Part shown: positions 61,501-64,000 of the stretch, piece after piece
Layout of the letters: every line of letters begins with the position of its first letter
How positions within the stretch are numbered: position 1 is the first letter of the stretch
From: Mucilaginibacter myungsuensis
Lineage (GTDB): Bacteria > Bacteroidota > Bacteroidia > Sphingobacteriales > Sphingobacteriaceae
DNA: 64,000 bases
Direction: 5' to 3'
Assembly: GCF_015222005.1 (NCBI RefSeq)
Contig: NZ_JADFFL010000002.1
Location: 620,001-684,000 of the forward strand
Made by a program: the position numbers and the translations under genes
Notes under the pieces: generated by a model
Told to the model about the DNA's origin: nothing
Databases searched by the model: none
What the model saw: the letters and a program-made list of their open reading frames with translations, nothing else

Positions 61501-61713
61501 CTAAGAATTCATCTCATTCAAAACCATGATCTCTATCGCCTGACTAAAATCATCCTGATGAATGTATACATCCACATGGCCAAAAGTTTGGTGCGATGAG
61601 TCGCGCTTGTTCATCACCACACTATCGATCTGGTGCTCGCTCAGCATTTGCTTCACGATCTCGGCGCGGTAAAAATTAGTCGACGTGAATATCTTCACCC
61701 AGTTCTTCTCCAT
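61501..61713 (-). CDS. DUF2007 domain protein
   Basis: 70 residues. WVKIFTSTNFYRAEIVKQMLSEHQIDSVVMNKRDS is the DUF2007 'putative signal transducing protein' pattern, an alpha/beta fold of the GlnB/ACT shape. Ends with FSQAIEIMVLNEMNS. It overlaps the 3' end of the CPBP protease gene by 38 bases in a different frame, so it is translationally coupled. Function unknown. Confidence 0.83.
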   Translation of the reverse strand: MEKNWVKIFTSTNFYRAEIVKQMLSEHQIDSVVMNKRDSSHQTFGHVDVYIHQDDFSQAIEIMVLNEMNS

Positions 61714-62647
61714 CGGCGATCAATAATTGTTTTTTTATGGTTACCTGGCGGTACAGGTACATCAGCCCTATCGATAGTAAAAACGTAAGCACATAAACCC
61801 ACCAATGGCCAAACATAGGTTGCCCGCTGTCGGGATCGGCAGCGATCATTTTATGCTGATGCAGGTAAACTGCCACTACCGAAAATGCATTATTGACGAA
61901 GTGCATCACTACCGATGGCCATATACTGCCGCTCCAGGCGTACAGATAACCCATGGCTGCTCCCAGCAATAACCGCGGAATAAAGCCAAAGAATTCCATA
62001 TGTATAAAGCTGAAAATAAAAGCCGCTATCCAAACCCCGCCATGCACACTCCCGGTCGAGCGCATTAATACGGATTGTAAACATCCGCGGAAAAAGAATT
62101 CCTCGGCTATGGCAGGTAATACAGCAATGATCCCGATTGATATGATCAGATCGGCAGGTGTCCGCATGTTCAGCAGTACCTTAAATTGCGCCATTGCGGA
62201 TGATTCCATCTCGCGTATCCACTTGTAAAGGCCGCTCCACGATGCCGGCAGTGTCATTTTTTGGTTAAAATACGCGGTGATATCAATGGTGGGGATGAAC
62301 GATATCATGATCAGTGCCGCGATCGGCAATAAGATCCATGGCGTATAATTTTTAAGGCCAATATATTCTACCGGGTCGCGCATCAGCAGGTAAGCGAATA
62401 CCAGCGCGGGGGCCAAAAAACCCACCACTGTGCCGCCTATAGCTAAGAAAAGCCGGAAAGCACCCAGGAATCCAGGGGCGTTGGTGTTGGTCATGTTCAT
62501 GATGTTGTAGAACATGGGCATGCCGTAAATGGCAGCTACCAAACCAATGGCTATCAGCACCCCAACAAAGCTAAAGCCTAACCATAAGCCTACTAAAGAA
62601 AAGAGCTGGCCGATGGTGTTTAAAGGTTGATGGCGGACTGTGGACAT
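61676..62647 (-). CDS. CPBP-family intramembrane metalloprotease (CAAX protease-like)
   Basis: 323 residues with about eight helices. The catalytic motifs are EEFFFRGCLQSVLM (EExxxR, about 185), FSFIHMEFFGFIPRLLLG with the His, and HFVNNAFSV with His/Asn, all as in the CPBP (Abi/Rce1) family. These proteases cut membrane substrates; in bacteria some confer bacteriocin immunity. The DUF2007 gene overlaps its end. Confidence 0.92.
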   Translation of the reverse strand: MSTVRHQPLNTIGQLFSLVGLWLGFSFVGVLIAIGLVAAIYGMPMFYNIMNMTNTNAPGFLGAFRLFLAIGGTVVGFLAPALVFAYLLMRDPVEYIGLKNYTPWILLPIAALIMISFIPTIDITAYFNQKMTLPASWSGLYKWIREMESSAMAQFKVLLNMRTPADLIISIGIIAVLPAIAEEFFFRGCLQSVLMRSTGSVHGGVWIAAFIFSFIHMEFFGFIPRLLLGAAMGYLYAWSGSIWPSVVMHFVNNAFSVVAVYLHQHKMIAADPDSGQPMFGHWWVYVLTFLLSIGLMYLYRQVTIKKQLLIADGEELGEDIHVD

Positions 62648-62691
62648 ATAGATGTTATAAATTTAGTATTTTTGCAGCGTTAAATATACGC

Positions 62692-63687
62692 ATGTCCGTT
62701 CAAATAGGAAATATAGATCTTGGGGAGTTCCCGCTGCTGCTGGCACCGATGGAAGATGTGAGCGATCCGCCTTTCCGTTATGTGTGCAAACAGAACGGGG
62801 CCGATATGATGTACACCGAGTTCATCTCGTCGGAAGGATTGATCCGCGACGCGGCCAAAAGCCTTAAAAAGCTGGACATATTTGAGTACGAGCGCCCTAT
62901 CGGTATCCAGATCTTTGGTTCGGATATTGACCACATGCGCGAAGCTACCGAGATTGCCACCCAAGCAGGTCCCGACCTGATGGATATTAACTACGGCTGC
63001 CCGGTAAAACAGGTAGCCTGCCGTGGTGCCGGTGCAAGTTTATTGCAGGATATTGACAAAATGGTGGCCATGACCAGTGCCGTGGTGAAAGCTACGCACC
63101 TACCCGTTACTGTGAAAACCCGCTTAGGCTGGGACGATAATACCAAGAACGTTTATGAAGTGGCTGAACGTTTGCAGGATGTGGGCATTAAAGCCCTCAC
63201 CATCCACGGCCGTACCCGCGCCCAAATGTATAAAGGGGAAGCCGATTGGAAGCTGATCCGTGATATCCGTAAGAATCCGCGCATAAAGATACCGATCTTT
63301 GGTAACGGCGATATCGATAGCCCGCAAAAGGCTGCCCAGTGGCGCATGGAGTACGAGGTTGACGGGATGATGATTGGTCGTGCCGCTATTGGTTACCCAT
63401 GGATCTTCCGCGAGGTGAAGCATTACTTTAAGACCGGCGAGTTTTTAGCGCCACCGACCATTGTCGAACGTGTGGAAGTTTGCCGTACGCACTTGCAGAA
63501 GTCCGTTGAGTGGAAAGGTCCTAAGACGGGGATCTTTGAGATGCGACGCCACTATAGTAACTACTTTAAAGGAGTAGATCATTTTAAAGAGTTCCGTATG
63601 AAATTGGTATCGGCCCAAACTATTGACGATGTTAATGCGTTGCTTGACGAGGTGACCTATCATTACAGTAATTTGGAATTGGCGTAA
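62692..63687 (+). CDS. dusB: tRNA-dihydrouridine synthase DusB
   Basis: 331 residues. LAPMEDVSDPPFRYVCKQNGADMMYTEF, MDINYGCPVKQVACRGAGASLL with the catalytic Cys, TVKTRLGWDD, IHGRTRAQMYKGEADW and GNGDIDSPQKA are DusB signatures of the FMN-binding TIM barrel. It reduces uridine to dihydrouridine in tRNA. The ATG lies 44 bases from the divergent protease gene. Confidence 0.95.
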   Translation: MSVQIGNIDLGEFPLLLAPMEDVSDPPFRYVCKQNGADMMYTEFISSEGLIRDAAKSLKKLDIFEYERPIGIQIFGSDIDHMREATEIATQAGPDLMDINYGCPVKQVACRGAGASLLQDIDKMVAMTSAVVKATHLPVTVKTRLGWDDNTKNVYEVAERLQDVGIKALTIHGRTRAQMYKGEADWKLIRDIRKNPRIKIPIFGNGDIDSPQKAAQWRMEYEVDGMMIGRAAIGYPWIFREVKHYFKTGEFLAPPTIVERVEVCRTHLQKSVEWKGPKTGIFEMRRHYSNYFKGVDHFKEFRMKLVSAQTIDDVNALLDEVTYHYSNLELA

Positions 63688-63857
63688 AGCACCCACGGCG
63701 GTGTTGATCGCGACAAATAGGCATTTATTTTAATGCCTGATCGTCATAAAATTATAAACCCGGCCTGCCGGGGTAATTTATTTGTCAGTTTGTCATTCAG
63801 GCACTTGTGGCAAGTAATTTGAATATAGATATTTGTTGAACTTAAAAATAATTTATC

Positions 63858-64000
63858 ATGGCTTTAGAAATAACAGACGCAAACTTTGAGGAGCTTGTGT
63901 TAAGATCAGATAAACCGGTATTGGTTGACTTTTGGGCAGAATGGTGTGGCCCATGTAGAATGGTTGGCCCGGTAGTAGAAGAGATAGCGAAAGAGTACGA
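63858..64000 (+). CDS. trxA: Thioredoxin, 5' part
   Basis: The first 47 codons are in the window, from ATG 63858 ([18 protein letters not shown]). [22 protein letters not shown] contains the WCGPC active site. It is a cytosolic dithiol reductant. The frame is open to the window edge. The 170 bases before it, after dusB, hold short hairpins (AGGCATT/AATGCCT at 63719-63738) but no clear promoter. Confidence 0.95.
   Translation, partial: MALEITDANFEELVLRSDKPVLVDFWAEWCGPCRMVGPVVEEIAKEY

Noticed and set aside
63780..63857. GGCAC/TGGCA motifs before trxA as a sigma-54 promoter
   Set aside because: The GG-N10-GC spacing required for sigma-54 is not met in any register.

Overview
The window looks like chromosomal DNA from a Sphingobacteriaceae member (Bacteroidota), probably Mucilaginibacter or a close relative. 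Evidence seen directly: a SusC/SusD pair, lipoproteins whose signal peptides end in a Cys-Lys-Lys pattern, TAnnTTTG -7 promoter boxes, GH92 and GH76 glycosidases, a DUF6377 regulator and a type III PKS cluster of Bacteroidota style. The genus is an inference. No rRNA, tRNA, CRISPR array, prophage or transposase gene was found.

Layout. 1-7505: SusC (3' end), SusD and a DUF5689 lipoprotein, then a calcineurin-type phosphoesterase, a GDPD, a GlpT-like antiporter and an SGNH hydrolase. This reads as a SusCD locus for phosphodiester or glycerophospholipid-derived substrates rather than glycans. 7506-13090: rlmD, small conserved proteins, a PyrR-like phosphoribosyltransferase, an MFS transporter and a DinB-like protein. 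13227-15902: overlapping moaC, mobA-like and moeB-like genes, a partial molybdenum cofactor set. 15912-18277: a lipoprotein, an OprB-like porin and a zinc-ribbon membrane protein. 18302-22934: UbiA prenyltransferase divergent from YceI, type III PKS, FAD oxidoreductase and methyltransferase, probably a lipid quinone/resorcinol pathway. 22947-25764: a PhoR-like kinase, then DUF47 and a PiT phosphate transporter behind a Pho-box-like repeat. 25820-26211: gene-free but structured. 26212-32555: serS, rsmI, lnt, a patatin and a flavin monooxygenase.

32925-35421 (minus): a BlaI repressor with an M56 (BlaR1-type) protease fused to a complete Amidase_3 domain, then a DUF433/DUF5615 toxin-antitoxin-like pair. 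35575-40518: M1 peptidase, class III aminotransferase, FucP-like permease and a RhaM-type mutarotase. 40591-44383: lipoprotein, then glpF and glpK divergent from a GlpR-type regulator. 44401-57673: a DUF6377 regulator, GH92, a frameshifted large secreted protein, GH76, a lipoprotein, GalM and a PHP-type metallohydrolase, consistent with alpha-mannan use. 57900-64000: two thioredoxin-fold paralogues, a small secreted protein, psd, cdsA, DUF2007, a CPBP protease, dusB and the start of trxA.

Intergenic spaces hold several repeat families: a roughly 128-bp double palindrome in two copies, GTCATGGTGAGCTTGTCGAA hairpins, a 9-mer CACAAAG/GACACAAAG family in three copies, and short degenerate arrays of period 7 or 8. 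The observations most worth following are the M56-amidase/BlaI unit with its operator, the type III PKS-UbiA-YceI cluster, the phosphodiester SusCD locus, the frameshift in the mannan locus and the structured orphan region near 26 kb.
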